64,000 bases of DNA from Rhodococcus tibetensis. Its GTDB lineage: Bacteria > Actinomycetota > Actinomycetes > Mycobacteriales > Mycobacteriaceae. Shown one piece after another: positions 27,272 to 35,073 of this stretch. The stretch is from positions 1-64,000 of the forward strand of contig NZ_JANFQF010000021.1 of the NCBI RefSeq assembly GCF_024438035.1, given 5' to 3'. The position numbers were made by a program, and so were the translations under genes. How positions within the stretch are numbered: position 1 is the stretch's first letter; each line of letters opens with the position of its first letter. The notes beneath the pieces were generated by a model. The model was given only the letters and a program-made list of their open reading frames with translations, had not been told where the DNA came from and made no database searches.

Positions 27272-28029
27272 CGCTCACCCACCCGATGTCCGTGTATGTG
27301 CGGCAGGTGGTCGTCGTCGATGTCGTTCTCCATTTCGGCCAGGACGGTGTCGAGGTCTCGGATGTCCCGGCGGTCCCACTCCTGTTCCCAGCCCGAGATC
27401 GCGAACAAAGCCGCCAGGATGCCGGCCGTGAAACCCCACACGAGCATGCCGTCGGCCGAGAATGCCGGACCCTGGTAGCCGGCGGGGTGGCGCACCTGGA
27501 ACCGGTTCCGCGGGTCGATCAGGGTGTGAACGGGTACCCGGGCGACACGTTCGGCCTCCGCAGGATCGACCACTCCGACCTCGCTGGGCTTCTCCCAGTA
27601 CGCAAGGACGGGAGTGACGTCGAAACCGGACGGCGGGATGAAGATCTCCTCGAGCACTGCGAGCGGTCGCACTCCGGACGGGTCGAGTCCCGTCTCCTCC
27701 TGGGCCTCACGCAGAGCGGTGGCGATGGGACCGTCGTCGCCGGGATCGCTGGCTCCGCCCGGGAACGCGACCTGACCGCTGTGCTGACGCATGGTGGACG
27801 CCCGCTGGGTGAGGAGGACGTCGGCGTCGGCGGGCAGTCCGCCGGACATCAGCGGGTCTGCCTCGGCAGGGCCGCCGAACAACACGAGTACCGCGGCCTC
27901 GCGCGTGGCCGCCCCGCTGGGGGCACGCCGGTGCAGGACCGGATTGATGCGGTGCGGGTCGGCCGGTGTGCGACGCACGACCTCGCGTAACCAGGACGGA
28001 ACAGCGGCGCCGTCGACGGACGCGGTCAT
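27268..28029 (-). CDS. Nudix hydrolase, CoA pyrophosphatase type
   Basis: 253 residues. The Nudix box GGASDPGDDGPIATALREAQ..EETGL is intact apart from Asp for the first Glu. The preceding motif LTQRASTMRQHSGQVAFPGG (UPF0035/NuCoA signature upstream of the box) marks CoA-diphosphatase relatives (PA/NudL type). It hydrolyses CoA or its derivatives to phosphopantetheine and ADP by family inference. Overlaps marP and the thioredoxin-like gene by 4 bp each. Equivalent to Rv3672c. Confidence 0.9.
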   Translation of the reverse strand: MTASVDGAAVPSWLREVVRRTPADPHRINPVLHRRAPSGAATREAAVLVLFGGPAEADPLMSGGLPADADVLLTQRASTMRQHSGQVAFPGGASDPGDDGPIATALREAQEETGLDPSGVRPLAVLEEIFIPPSGFDVTPVLAYWEKPSEVGVVDPAEAERVARVPVHTLIDPRNRFQVRHPAGYQGPAFSADGMLVWGFTAGILAALFAISGWEQEWDRRDIRDLDTVLAEMENDIDDDHLPHIHGHRVGER

Positions 28030-28685
28030 GCCGCCACCCCCAGGTTCTGCTCGACAGCGGCTGCGATCTCGTCGACGCTGCGGAACGGCTGCGGCAGAAC
28101 TTTCGCCACACTGCCGTCCGGCCGGATCAGGACGGACACGGGCAGTACCGCCGGCGCCCCGACCGCGGCAGCGACGCGCCCGTCAGCGTCCTGCACACCG
28201 GGCACCGTGACGGAGTAGTCGACGAGCCGTGACAACGCACTGGCCTGTTGGGGATCGGTGTGCACGGTAAGGACGGTAACGGCGTCGCCGGCCCGATCGG
28301 AAAACTGCTGCATGTACGGCAACTCCTCCGCGCAGGGACCACACCAGTAAGCCCACAGGTTCAGCACCGCCGGCCGCCCGGCGAGAGCGGACGCGAGATC
28401 GACACGGCTGCCGTCGCCCACGCATTCGAGTGTGATGCCGGCCAGCACCGAATCGGCCGCGGGCGTCGACGAGGCCGCGATAGGGCAGGGTTCGAGCGCC
28501 GCATCCGCCCGCAGTGCGGAAAGCGCGTCGGGATCGGCGCCGACGGACATCGGCGCACCACCGCCCGAACCGAACCGGTCCTCGTACGACGGCGCCTGCG
28601 CATCGTCACCCCGCGGCCAGATCGCCACGACCAGAGCCGCTACGACGACGAGGGCGGCCACACTCCACCGCGCTGCACTGGACAC
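28026..28685 (-). CDS. TlpA-like membrane-anchored thioredoxin-fold protein
   Basis: 219 residues. One N-terminal hydrophobic helix (residues 8-22, WSVAALVVVAALVVAIW) serves as an uncleaved anchor or signal. The thioredoxin domain in the periplasm contains LWAYWCGPCAEELPYM, giving a CGPC active site. Two more cysteines (about residues 68 and 84) precede it. It probably reduces or handles disulfides in the cell envelope, fitting its neighbour MarP, a periplasmic protease with its own cysteine pair. It lies 12 bp after nth. Confidence 0.88.
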   Translation of the reverse strand: MSSAARWSVAALVVVAALVVAIWPRGDDAQAPSYEDRFGSGGGAPMSVGADPDALSALRADAALEPCPIAASSTPAADSVLAGITLECVGDGSRVDLASALAGRPAVLNLWAYWCGPCAEELPYMQQFSDRAGDAVTVLTVHTDPQQASALSRLVDYSVTVPGVQDADGRVAAAVGAPAVLPVSVLIRPDGSVAKVLPQPFRSVDEIAAAVEQNLGVAA

Positions 28686-28697
28686 TCGTATCGACCC

Positions 28698-29543
28698 TTA
28701 CCGGCCGGCCAGACGAAGCAAATGCTCCGTCTCCGGTCCGCGAACCAACTCGGCAGCGACATCGGGGGCGACCGGGCCCAGTCCGTACGACGGACAGTCC
28801 TTGGCGAGCACGCACACGCCACACGCCGGCTTGCGCGCATGGCAGACCCGGCGGCCGTGAAAAATCACCCGATGGGACAGCAGCGTCCATTCCTTGCGTT
28901 CGATGATGGCCCCGATCGCATGCTCGACCTTGACGGGGTCCTCCTCGTCGGTCCATTGCCACCGCCGGACCAGCCGGCCGAAGTGGGTGTCGACGGTGAT
29001 GCCAGGGATGTCGAACGCGTTGCCCAGAATCACGTTGGCGGTCTTCCGGCCGATACCGGGGAGCTTCACCAATTCCTTCAGGGTCTTCGGAACCTCTCCG
29101 TCGTGATGCTCGAGCAGGGCCTGTCCGAGGCCGATCAGCGACGTCGCCTTGTTCCGATAGAAACCGGTGGACCGGATGTACTCCTCGAGCTCGGTACGTT
29201 CGGCTTCCGCATACGACTTGGCGTCGGGGTAGCGGGCGAACAACGCGGGCGTCGTCAGGTTCACCCGGACGTCGGTGCACTGCGCGGAGAGGATGGTCGC
29301 GACCGCAAGTTCCAGTGGAGTGGTGAAGTCGAGTTCGCAGTAGACGTGTGGGAACGCCTCCGCCAGGCGGCGGTTCATCCTACGGGCGCGCCGCACGAGG
29401 CCGAGCCGGGATTCCTCCTGATTCACGGCCCGCGAACGGGCGCGTCCACGCACTTGGGAGCCGTCACTGGGGGTCTCATGCACGAGTCCAACTCTACGGA
29501 CCCCCGCACGACCCGAATCGCCGCTGTGTCGCTTCTGAGACAT
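28698..29543 (-). CDS. nth: Endonuclease III (DNA glycosylase/AP lyase)
   Basis: Up to 281 residues; the core begins [20 protein letters not shown]. Helix-hairpin-helix [14 protein letters not shown] contains the catalytic Lys, VDTHFGR supplies the catalytic Asp, and the [4Fe-4S] loop is C-x6-C-x2-C-x5-C ([11 protein letters not shown]...C). It removes oxidised pyrimidines. The M. tuberculosis protein is about 245 aa, so the true start may be a GTG at 29483 or further in. A GGGGGTC/GACCCCC inverted repeat overlaps this start region and clouds the choice. Confidence 0.93.
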   Translation of the reverse strand: MSQKRHSGDSGRAGVRRVGLVHETPSDGSQVRGRARSRAVNQEESRLGLVRRARRMNRRLAEAFPHVYCELDFTTPLELAVATILSAQCTDVRVNLTTPALFARYPDAKSYAEAERTELEEYIRSTGFYRNKATSLIGLGQALLEHHDGEVPKTLKELVKLPGIGRKTANVILGNAFDIPGITVDTHFGRLVRRWQWTDEEDPVKVEHAIGAIIERKEWTLLSHRVIFHGRRVCHARKPACGVCVLAKDCPSYGLGPVAPDVAAELVRGPETEHLLRLAGR

Positions 29544-29564
29544 TCGCAGTGTTTACTTCCCGGT

Positions 29565-29837
29565 ATGCAAGGTCTCGCTGTGGTCCTCTTCCCAGTGCTG
29601 CTGATGCTGTTTGCGCTGGCCATGGAACGTGTGGAGTTCCGGCTCCGCCGGCTCACCGTTCGTCAGCAAGAGGTGGAAGAGTTTCTCGACCAGGCAAGTC
29701 ACGACGAAGTGGCCACCCTGGCCCATGAGGGATTCCCGCACGCCCTGGCACGCTTCCATCGACGGCGCAGAGGGCAGTCGCGGTTCGACAGCGACGAGGC
29801 TGCGGTGACGGAAGTCGGCTCACGCCGCGCCAGCTGA
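29565..29837 (+). CDS. Small membrane protein (Rv3675-like)
   Basis: 90 residues from ATG 29565. The N-terminal membrane helix is MQGLAVVLFPVLLMLFALAM, followed by a charged cytoplasmic part MERVEFRLRRLTVRQQEVEE with predicted amphipathic helix and a basic segment HRRRRGQ. No enzyme motif. Position between nth and crp is that of Rv3675. Function is unknown. It is divergent from nth, so their promoters share about 20-60 bp. Confidence 0.72.
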   Translation: MQGLAVVLFPVLLMLFALAMERVEFRLRRLTVRQQEVEEFLDQASHDEVATLAHEGFPHALARFHRRRRGQSRFDSDEAAVTEVGSRRAS

Positions 29838-29892
29838 CACCTGAAGAATGTGTTTCGCAGCACGCTTCGTGCGGGTTAACTTTTTCGACTTG

Positions 29893-29908
29893 CGTGGTAT
29901 CGGTCACT
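29893..29908 (+). promoter_or_regulatory. Weak Crp-like site upstream of crp
   Basis: CGTGGTATCGGTCACT keeps GTG-N8-CAC symmetry and matches 7 of 10 positions of TGTGA-N6-TCACA. About 145 bp upstream of the crp start. Possible autoregulation; weak on sequence alone. Confidence 0.35.
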
Positions 29909-30050
29909 CATACCGAGCCGTCTCAACGTAGACTTCAGAGCCGGACCTGTTGCACAGCGACACGCCGCCGATGACCGGGGCGCCGTCGACATGCAGCAAA
30001 TCGCGCACAATATGACTACAGACGAACGAATATTCCCAAGGAGCGCACAC

Positions 30051-30725
30051 GTGGACGACGTCCTGGCAAGAGCCGGCATCTTCCAAGGAGTCGAGCCCTC
30101 AGCAGTAGCGGCGCTGACCAAGCAGCTGCAGCCTGTCGACTTCCCCCGCGGACATGTCATCTTCAACGAGGGTGAGCCCGGTGACCGCCTGTACATCATC
30201 GTCTCGGGCAAGGTGAAGATCGGCCGCCGCTCACCGGACGGCCGTGAGAACCTGCTCACGATCATGGGGCCGTCGGACATGTTCGGTGAACTGTCCATCT
30301 TCGACCCGGGCCCGCGTACGTCCACCGCGACCACGGTGACCGAGGTCCGCGCCGTGAGCATGGACCGGGAAGCGCTCAAGGCGTGGATCGACCATCGTCC
30401 CGAGATCGCCGAACAGCTCCTCCGGGTGCTCGCCCGCCGTCTGCGACGCACCAACAACAACCTGGCCGACCTGATCTTCACGGATGTTCCCGGCCGTGTC
30501 GCCAAGGCTCTGCTGCAGCTCGCTCAGCGGTTCGGCACGCAGGAGGCCGGTTCACTGCGCGTCACGCACGACCTCACGCAGGAAGAGATCGCTCAGCTCG
30601 TCGGCGCTTCCCGCGAGACGGTCAACAAGGCCCTCGCCGACTTCGCACACCGCGGGTGGCTGCGTCTCGAGGGAAAGAGCGTGCTGATCTCCGACTCCGA
30701 GCGGCTGGCGCGGCGCGCCCGGTAG
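30051..30725 (+). CDS. crp: cAMP receptor protein Crp/GlxR
   Basis: 224 residues, exactly the M. tuberculosis Crp length. GTG at 30051 is chosen because AAGGAG is spaced 7 bases upstream. The cyclic-nucleotide-binding domain (1-115) has the phosphate-binding cassette [18 protein letters not shown] long dimer helix follows, then the winged helix with recognition helix [20 protein letters not shown]. Global regulator of carbon, respiration and stress genes. A perfect target site precedes acs in this window, and candidate sites precede whiB4 and crp itself. Confidence 0.96.
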   Translation: MDDVLARAGIFQGVEPSAVAALTKQLQPVDFPRGHVIFNEGEPGDRLYIIVSGKVKIGRRSPDGRENLLTIMGPSDMFGELSIFDPGPRTSTATTVTEVRAVSMDREALKAWIDHRPEIAEQLLRVLARRLRRTNNNLADLIFTDVPGRVAKALLQLAQRFGTQEAGSLRVTHDLTQEEIAQLVGASRETVNKALADFAHRGWLRLEGKSVLISDSERLARRAR

Positions 30726-30742
30726 TTTTCCTCGTTCGAACG

Positions 30743-30785
30743 ACTTCGGCCACCCCTGTCGCCAGGGGTGGCCGAAGTGGTTTCT
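30743..30785 (+). terminator. Bidirectional terminator between crp and the MBL gene
   Basis: A 15-bp stem ACTTCGGCCACCCCT/AGGGGTGGCCGAAGT (30743-30757 and 30764-30778) is followed by GGTTTCTC. It separates convergent genes and probably serves both. Confidence 0.8.
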
Positions 30786-30790
30786 CAGTC

Positions 30791-31582
30791 TCAGTCGGGT
30801 GCCCGCAGATACGCGAGCTGCACGTTGACCGATTTCTCGGCCGCCGGCCACAGCTGGGGATCGACGTCCGAATACACGTGCTCGACCACCTCCCGAACGG
30901 TGGCCTCGCCGCCCAGTTCCAGGAGCGCCGCCCGCACCTGAGCGAGACGCTCCTCACGATGATCGAGGTACTGCCGGGCAACGGTCTGCAGGTCGGGCAA
31001 CTCGGGGCCGTGCCCGGGCATGACCCCGTGTCCTGCCCCGAGGTCGAGCAGACGACGCAGCGAAGACAGATAGTCGCCGAGGTCACCGTCCGAGTCGTCG
31101 AGGACCGTGGTGCCGCGGCCGAGGATCGTGTCCCCGGTGAGGATCGTGCCTTCACCTTCCACGATGAACGACACCGAATCACGGGTGTGGCCCGGTGTCG
31201 CCACCACCCTGACAGTGAGCCCGGCGACGTCGATGGTCTCGCCGTCGACGAACGGCTCGCCGCCGCCGCGGAGAAACTCCGGGTCGACCGAACGCACCGG
31301 AGCGCCGGTCAGTTCGAAGAACCGCTGCACCCCACCGGTGTGGTCGAAGTGGCGGTGGGTGATCAACGTCAGCGCGACGGGGCCGAGGGCGGCAACCCGG
31401 GCGAGGTGCTCTTCGTCCTCGTCGCCCGGGTCGACCACGATGCACTCGTCCCGGCCCGGCGCCCGCAGGATCCAGGTGTTGGTGCCGTCGAGCGTCATCA
31501 TGCCGGGATTGTTCTCGAGCACGACCGAGACGATCGGGGTGACCGCACGGACCTGCCCGTACGCGGGATGGGCGAGCGTCAT
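30791..31582 (-). CDS. MBL-fold metallohydrolase (LACTB2-like)
   Basis: 263 residues. Metallo-beta-lactamase fold with metal motif THRHFDHTGG near residue 98, a second histidine in TPGHTRDSVSF and the acidic ligand in ILTGDTILG. The C-terminal winged-helix-like tail (REVVEHVYSDVDPQLWPAAEKS) marks the LACTB2/Rv3677c group, whose eukaryotic members are endoribonucleases. Substrate is unknown. It lies 4 bp after the RidA gene, so the two are cotranscribed with the DUF4177 gene. Confidence 0.88.
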   Translation of the reverse strand: MTLAHPAYGQVRAVTPIVSVVLENNPGMMTLDGTNTWILRAPGRDECIVVDPGDEDEEHLARVAALGPVALTLITHRHFDHTGGVQRFFELTGAPVRSVDPEFLRGGGEPFVDGETIDVAGLTVRVVATPGHTRDSVSFIVEGEGTILTGDTILGRGTTVLDDSDGDLGDYLSSLRRLLDLGAGHGVMPGHGPELPDLQTVARQYLDHREERLAQVRAALLELGGEATVREVVEHVYSDVDPQLWPAAEKSVNVQLAYLRAPD

Positions 31583-31586
31583 CGCA

Positions 31587-32063
31587 TTACGCCTCCGGTA
31601 GCACTTCTGCGATCACTTCCACCTCGACGGGTGCGCCGAGCGGAAGTTCCGCGACACCGACTGCGGACCGAGCGTGCGCGCCCGACGCACCGAAGATCTC
31701 ACCGAAGAATTCGGATGCGCCGTTCACTACACCGGGCTGACCGGTGAATCCTTCGGCGGAGGCGACGAAACCGACGACCTTGACGATCCGCACCACGGAG
31801 TCGATGCCCACCAGCGCGTCGACAGCCGCCAGCGCATTGAGCGCACAGGTGCGCGCACCCGCTTTGGCGTCGTCCTCCGACACGTCGGCGCCCACCTTGC
31901 CCTTGGTCGTCAACTTGCCGTCGACGATCGGCAGCTGACCCGAGGTGTAGACGTAGTTGCCGGTCCGCAAGGCCGGCACGTAGGCGGCGACCGGTGGCAC
32001 GACGGGCGGCAACGTCACGCCCAGCTCACTCAGGCGAGCCGACCACTTCTGTGTTTCGGTCAC
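31587..32063 (-). CDS. RidA family enamine/imine deaminase
   Basis: 158 residues, GTG start. YjgF/YER057c/UK114 fold with LRTGNYVYTSGQLPIVDGKL, cysteine in ARTCALNALAAVD, and the conserved late segment GAHARSAVGVAELPLGAPVE carrying the key Arg. RidA proteins hydrolyse reactive enamines formed by PLP enzymes. Coupled to its neighbours: 4 bp after the DUF4177 gene and 4 bp before the MBL gene. Equivalent to Rv3678c. Confidence 0.9.
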   Translation of the reverse strand: MTETQKWSARLSELGVTLPPVVPPVAAYVPALRTGNYVYTSGQLPIVDGKLTTKGKVGADVSEDDAKAGARTCALNALAAVDALVGIDSVVRIVKVVGFVASAEGFTGQPGVVNGASEFFGEIFGASGAHARSAVGVAELPLGAPVEVEVIAEVLPEA

Positions 32064-32067
32064 GCCC

Positions 32068-32232
32068 TCAGCCCTTCGGACGCTTCAGATACGCAACGTG
32101 CTGTTCGCCGGTGGGCCCGGGGAGAACCGTGACCAGTTCCCAGCCGTCGGTTCCCCACTGGTCGAGGATCTGCTTGGTGGCATGTGTGAGCAGCGGAACG
32201 GTGGCGTACTCCCAGGAAGTCAATTCACTCAT
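32068..32232 (-). CDS. DUF4177 small protein
   Basis: 54 residues beginning MSELTSWEYATVPLLTHATK. The pattern WEYxTVPL...ILDQWGTDGWELVTVL matches DUF4177 (small alpha/beta, function unknown), with the usual WExV core followed by a tail AYLKRPKG. First gene of a three-gene minus-strand operon with RidA and the MBL protein, spaced 4 bp. It corresponds to the small gene Rv3678A. Divergent from bagA with 54 bp between starts. Confidence 0.82.
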   Translation of the reverse strand: MSELTSWEYATVPLLTHATKQILDQWGTDGWELVTVLPGPTGEQHVAYLKRPKG

Positions 32233-32286
32233 GCCGGTGAGCCTATCCCCCGCACATCCCGGCTCCCAGACTTATAGGCTCGACGC

Positions 32287-33303
32287 GTGGTTGCATCCGA
32301 AGAGCAGTTCACCCCGACATGGCCAGAGAAGGCAGCTCGAGCGCGGCTGCACTTCGTGTCCGGAAAAGGTGGCACCGGAAAGTCCACGGTCGCCGCCGCG
32401 TTGGCCCTCGCCCTCGCCGAGGGCGGGCGTCGTGTGCTGTTGGTGGAAGTCGAGGGCAGGCAAGGTATCGCCCAACTCTTCGACGTGCCTCCGCTGCCGC
32501 CGCAGGAGACGAAGGTCGCGGCAGCCGAAGGGGGCGGCGAGGTGATGGCGCTTGCCATCGACATCGAGACCGCCTTCCTCGAGTACCTCGACATGTTCTA
32601 CAACCTCGGTTTCGCCGGCCGGGCGATGCGCAAATTCGGTGCCATAGAATTCGCCACCACCATCGCACCGGGACTTCGCGACGTGCTGTTGACGGGCAAG
32701 ATCAAGGAATGTGTCGTGCGCACCGACAAGAGCGGGCGGCAGGTGTATGACGCTGTGGTCGTCGATGCTCCCCCGACGGGTCGGATCAGCAGTTTCCTCG
32801 ACGTCACCAGGGCCATGGCGGACCTCGCGAAGGGCGGCCCGGTGCGCTCGCAGAGCGAAGGCGTGGTGCGGCTGCTTCATTCGGACGACACCGTGGTGCA
32901 CCTGGTGGCACTGCTCGAGGCGCTGCCCGTGCAGGAGACCGCGGATGCGGCTGAGGAACTCGCCCGTGCCGATCTCCGTTTGGGGACCGTCGTCGTGAAC
33001 CGGACCAGCCCGCAGTTCCTTCCGGACGAGACACTGGCCGAGGTCGCGAAGGGACGCATCGACGCGGATGTCGTTCGTGCCGGTTTGGAGAAGAGCGGGA
33101 TCACGTTGGACGACGGAGACTTTGCCGGACTGCTGACCGAGACCATCGAGCACGCCTCGGTACTCGAAGCTCAAAGAGAGAGCGCCGGACAGCTCAGCGC
33201 AGTGGACGGGGCGCGGCTCCAGCTGCCCTCTCTCGCCGACGGTGTGGACCTGGGCGGGTTGTACGAACTCGCAGAAATTCTGACGGAACAGGGTGTCCGA
33301 TGA
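32287..33303 (+). CDS. bagA: Get3/ArsA-like ATPase, BagA type
   Basis: 338 residues, GTG start. Deviant P-loop [20 protein letters not shown] near residue 25; switch I region and [11 protein letters not shown] (Walker B-like DAPPTG) near 158. Paired with bagB in a 4-bp ATGA overlap, as Rv3679-Rv3680, reported in M. tuberculosis as a bacterial Get3-like complex linked to resistance to glycerol or reactive metabolite stress. No arsenic-binding cysteines are visible, so arsenite pumping is unlikely. The heteromer with BagB is inferred from the coupling. Confidence 0.87.
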   Translation: MVASEEQFTPTWPEKAARARLHFVSGKGGTGKSTVAAALALALAEGGRRVLLVEVEGRQGIAQLFDVPPLPPQETKVAAAEGGGEVMALAIDIETAFLEYLDMFYNLGFAGRAMRKFGAIEFATTIAPGLRDVLLTGKIKECVVRTDKSGRQVYDAVVVDAPPTGRISSFLDVTRAMADLAKGGPVRSQSEGVVRLLHSDDTVVHLVALLEALPVQETADAAEELARADLRLGTVVVNRTSPQFLPDETLAEVAKGRIDADVVRAGLEKSGITLDDGDFAGLLTETIEHASVLEAQRESAGQLSAVDGARLQLPSLADGVDLGGLYELAEILTEQGVR

Positions 33304-34439
33304 CCCAGACGATGGAACATGAGCGACGTCGAACCGCCCCCGCCCTCGACATGGCGAGCATCCTCGAGAGCCCGGGAACACGGATCGTGGTGTGCTGCGG
33401 AGCCGGTGGTGTCGGCAAGACGACGACGGCCGCGTCGCTGGCACTGCGCGCCGCGGAGCGGGGCAGGAAGGTGGTCGTACTGACCATCGATCCGGCCCGC
33501 AGACTCGCGCAGGCCCTCGGGGTGCAGGAGCTCGACAACTCGCCGCAGCCGGTGCAGCTCGGACCCGGAGCCACCGGCGAACTGCACGCGATGATGCTCA
33601 ACATGCGGCGCACCTTCGACGAGATGGTGATCGAGCATTCCACGCCGGAAAAGGCGCAGCAGATCCTCGCCAATCCCTTCTATCAGACAGTCGCCACGTC
33701 GTTCTCCGGAACACAGGAGTACATGGCGATGGAGAAGCTGGGCCAACTCGCCTCCAGCAAGGAATGGGACCTCGTGGTGGTCGACACGCCGCCGTCCCGC
33801 AATGCCTTGGACTTCCTCGACGCGCCCCAGCGTCTCGGCGCCTTCCTCGACGGTCGGATGATCCGGCTGCTGACCGCGCCGGGACGCGGCATCACCCGGC
33901 TCGTGACCGGTGCGATGGGCTTGGCGCTGCGCGGCGTGTCCACCATCGTCGGCAGTCAGATGCTGTCGGATGCATCGAGTTTCGTGCAGTCACTCGACTC
34001 CATGTTCGGAGGTTTCCGCGAAAGGGCAACGCGTACTTACGAGTTGCTCCGACAGCCCGGCACAAATTTCCTGGTTATCGCGGCGGCCGAACCGGATGCG
34101 CTGCGGGAGGCCGCGTTCTTCGTGGACCGGCTCGCAGGCGACGGCATGCCGCTCGCGGGCCTCGTCCTGAATCGGACGCACCCCACTCTCAGTTCCCTAC
34201 CCGCCGATCATGCGGCCACCGCCGCCGATCAACTCGGGGAACAGGATCCCCTCACCGCCGCTGTCCTGCACATCCATGCCCACCGAGCAGTGACAGCGAA
34301 GCGAGAGGTACAACTACTGAGCCGGTTCACGGCTGCCCATCCTCGGGTGCCGATCGTCGGCGTTCCCTCATTGCCGTTCGAGGTGTCCGACCTCGAGGCG
34401 CTGAGGGCGGTGGGTGATCAGCTCACCCGCGGGAGCTGA
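33300..34439 (+). CDS. bagB: Get3/ArsA-like ATPase, BagB type
   Basis: 379 residues. P-loop [20 protein letters not shown] near residue 31, nucleotide contact [15 protein letters not shown], and [21 protein letters not shown] carrying the Walker B/switch II region. The hydrophobic insert around [20 protein letters not shown] may cap a client groove. It acts with BagA. The stop codon sits inside a 14-bp palindrome GAGCTGATCAGCTC, 70 bp from the convergent whiB4 gene. Confidence 0.88.
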   Translation: MTQTMEHERRRTAPALDMASILESPGTRIVVCCGAGGVGKTTTAASLALRAAERGRKVVVLTIDPARRLAQALGVQELDNSPQPVQLGPGATGELHAMMLNMRRTFDEMVIEHSTPEKAQQILANPFYQTVATSFSGTQEYMAMEKLGQLASSKEWDLVVVDTPPSRNALDFLDAPQRLGAFLDGRMIRLLTAPGRGITRLVTGAMGLALRGVSTIVGSQMLSDASSFVQSLDSMFGGFRERATRTYELLRQPGTNFLVIAAAEPDALREAAFFVDRLAGDGMPLAGLVLNRTHPTLSSLPADHAATAADQLGEQDPLTAAVLHIHAHRAVTAKREVQLLSRFTAAHPRVPIVGVPSLPFEVSDLEALRAVGDQLTRGS

Positions 34440-34509
34440 TCAGCTCTCTGCGGAGACCCGCTCGCCCACCTTCCGAACTTCTGCCCGTCCGCCCACCCGA
34501 TGTTGGAGG

Positions 34510-34833
34510 TCAGACGGCGGACTGGTGCTGTCGCTGTGCTTCGAAGAAGTCGGACCACGACTCGACCTCGGGATGCTGTTTGAGCAATGCCCGACGCTGA
34601 CGTTCCGTCATGCCGCCCCACACGCCGAACTCGACACGATTGTCGAGCGCATCGGCTCCACACTGCATCAATACCGGGCAGTGCCGGCAAATCGTCGCAG
34701 CCTTGCGCTGCGCTGCGCCACGTACAAAAAGTTGATCGGGATCGACTTCCCGGCAACGGGCCTGCGTAACCCAGGCGATTCGGGCTTCTGCTTGCTCGAC
34801 GTCCAGACGGCTGGTTGGGGTGGTCATGTGCAT
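34510..34833 (-). CDS. whiB4: WhiB-family iron-sulfur regulator WhiB4
   Basis: 107 residues from ATG 34833 (GAGGGG upstream); a Met two codons later is also possible. Four cysteines at 27, 49, 52 and 58 (C..CxxC-x5-C) bind a [4Fe-4S] cluster, and GVWGG is the Wbl turn. The C-terminal basic part MTERQRRALLKQ contacts sigma factor or DNA. In M. tuberculosis WhiB4 is an oxygen- and redox-responsive regulator of antioxidant genes and lies beside bagAB and ponA2 exactly as here. A candidate Crp site lies 72 bp upstream. Confidence 0.92.
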   Translation of the reverse strand: MHMTTPTSRLDVEQAEARIAWVTQARCREVDPDQLFVRGAAQRKAATICRHCPVLMQCGADALDNRVEFGVWGGMTERQRRALLKQHPEVESWSDFFEAQRQHQSAV

Positions 34834-34904
34834 TCGTTTCCCCTCTTCGAGTCTGCGCAGCCCAGCACTTATCACGGAAGGGCTGCACCACATTCGCAAT
34901 AGAG

Positions 34905-34920
34905 TGTTACCTCCATCACA
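34905..34920 (-). promoter_or_regulatory. Candidate Crp/GlxR operator upstream of whiB4
   Basis: TGTTACCTCCATCACA matches TGTGA-N6-TCACA at 9 of 10 positions. It lies in the 240-bp divergent region between whiB4 (minus) and ponA2 (plus), closer to whiB4. Confidence 0.55.
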
Positions 34921-35073
34921 CTGTTCCAACAACTTAAGTAAAGAAACCGCAACGCGCAAGACGGGGAAGACGCTTTTTTGGTACGGCCGTCCATACCCCG
35001 TGCTCAGGGCATTTTCTCGGTCGAAATCCGCGCCCAACCAGCGGACCCGCAGAGCCCACGTACTCTGTAGATC

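Noticed and set aside
30732-30743. Palindrome TCGTTCGAACGA as LexA box
   Set aside because: The mycobacterial SOS box is TCGAAC-N4-GTTCGA; this has a different arrangement and lies after a stop codon rather than before a repair gene.
32287-34439. Arsenite efflux ATPase pair
   Set aside because: No arsenic-binding cysteines, no arsB/arsR neighbours; position and pairing match BagA/BagB.
34433-34446. GAGCTGATCAGCTC as a regulator site
   Set aside because: It spans the bagB stop codon between convergent genes, where an operator is unlikely; coincidence or part of a weak terminator.
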